Below are positions 34,809-35,427 of a stretch of DNA of 35,427 nt, one piece after another (positions within the stretch are counted from its first letter, which is position 1; each line of letters starts with the position of its first letter). The notes under the pieces were generated by a model that was given only the letters and a program-made list of their open reading frames with translations, was not told the DNA's origin and did not search any database. Location: assembly GCA_000320545.1 (NCBI GenBank), contig ADNK01003007.1, forward strand, positions 32,501-67,927. The letters are read 5' to 3'. Source of the stretch: Bigelowiella natans CCMP2755 (lineage: Eukaryota; Cercozoa; Chlorarachniophyceae). The position numbers and the translations under genes are program-made.

Positions 34809-35382
34809 CTAGATTTTACCCCAAGCGGCACGAAAATTCAAAATTCCCCCCTTCCAAATGCAGAATGGGCTACGGAGATCTGGAGATAGTGGGGTTTGAG
34901 GTACGGGGAAATGTTATACAACGACAAATAATATTCATTGTCGCTTCCAATTAACATCACGTTTTGCAACGTCTCTACAGCTCCACAAACCCTCGGCCTC
35001 GGTCTGCTCCGATGTTAAGTTTGAGAATGGGTCCCTCCACCCTCGACGACTGCCGTCGTCATAATAGTGGCATACGCTCAACTGGGATGGCCATCTCTCT
35101 TCCAAAACTCAGATCAATAGCGCGAGCAGAAGCGGCTGCTGTTGATTCAAGTGTCGCGCCTATGATTCCAGCAATGGCCGCGGCATCTCCCGCGTTGTTC
35201 ACTCCATCATCCACTCCAACTAATGCACATTCAACAACATCAGCCCCACGACTACTGAGCAACAGCAGCCGAATCGCAATCGTTCCTCAGGCACATGTTC
35301 ATTATCGCACCGTCTATGACAGCTACTTCTTTCGGTTGTACAGAGAAATCAATACAAAGCACTGCCCCCCCCCTCCCCCTCA

Positions 35383-35427
<45 letters not shown>
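34809..35427. other. Unresolved coding-like region, both strands open
   Basis: Minus frame 35262-35059 reads GVDDGVNNAGDAAAIAGIIG then STAAASARAIDLSFG, which resembles the ligand-binding fold of receptor or periplasmic-binding proteins. On the plus strand a frame is open from about 34985 to the window end and is Ser/Pro/Ala-rich (PALFTPSSTPTNAHSTTSAP), and another plus frame (34813-34911 plus 34983 on) holds RMGYGDLEIVGFE, faintly like the end of a diacylglycerol-kinase accessory domain. These exclude one another in part; I cannot choose. Confidence 0.25.
35385..35427. repeat. (CT)n microsatellite running off the right edge
   Basis: A CT tract preceded by a C-run. In this genome such tracts sit in introns, often before plus-strand acceptors. 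Confidence 0.9.

Noticed and set aside
1-35427. CRISPR arrays, insertion sequences, tRNA and rRNA genes
   Set aside because: None seen by eye; the direct repeats present are microsatellites.

Overview
This is nuclear DNA from an intron-dense eukaryotic microbe, most likely an alga or other protist. Reasons: the coding sequence comes in small exons (about 14-660 bases) joined by GT-AG introns, there are no operons or ribosome-binding sites, and the introns are packed with microsatellites and long G or C runs. Several acceptors end in AAG rather than CAG/TAG. The taxon cannot be named from sequence alone; the intron density and gene content would fit a chlorarachniophyte-like or stramenopile-like alga, which is a guess. 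Long single ORFs are rare, so genes were rebuilt by splicing exons in phase by eye. Exon lists are models, not proof.

Layout. Minus strand, 346-2017: a SET-domain (SETD3 / Rubisco-methyltransferase type) protein running off the left edge. Minus, 2501-3981: a small TPR protein. Divergent from it, plus, 4237-6723: an R3H-SUZ type nucleic-acid-binding protein with a Ser/Arg/Asn-rich tail. 6724-7375 is an unresolved open region and 7376-8513 a repeat-free intergenic island between convergent genes. Minus, 8514-12666: a DysF (peroxin/ferlin) domain protein carrying EF-hands and an acidic C-terminus. Divergent from it, plus, 12878-15761: an unrecognised protein with two membrane segments. Plus, about 16468-29417: one very large gene model, about 46 exons and 1549 codons with every junction in phase, for a protein with a B-box zinc finger, a SAM domain, acidic/coiled segments, six NHL repeats (a complete six-bladed propeller) and an unknown basic C-terminal region. 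29418-30603 is a second repeat-free island rich in palindromes. Minus, 30604-33560: a divergent heterotrimeric G-protein alpha subunit. Minus, about 33890-34808: membrane-segment exons lying just upstream of the G-alpha gene on the same strand, which may be a separate gene or a receptor-like front end. 34809-35427 has open frames on both strands that I cannot resolve.

The genes do not form one pathway. The most notable items are the RING-less TRIM-NHL-like protein, the DysF/EF-hand combination, and the G-alpha gene with altered nucleotide-binding motifs and possible membrane-protein neighbour or fusion.
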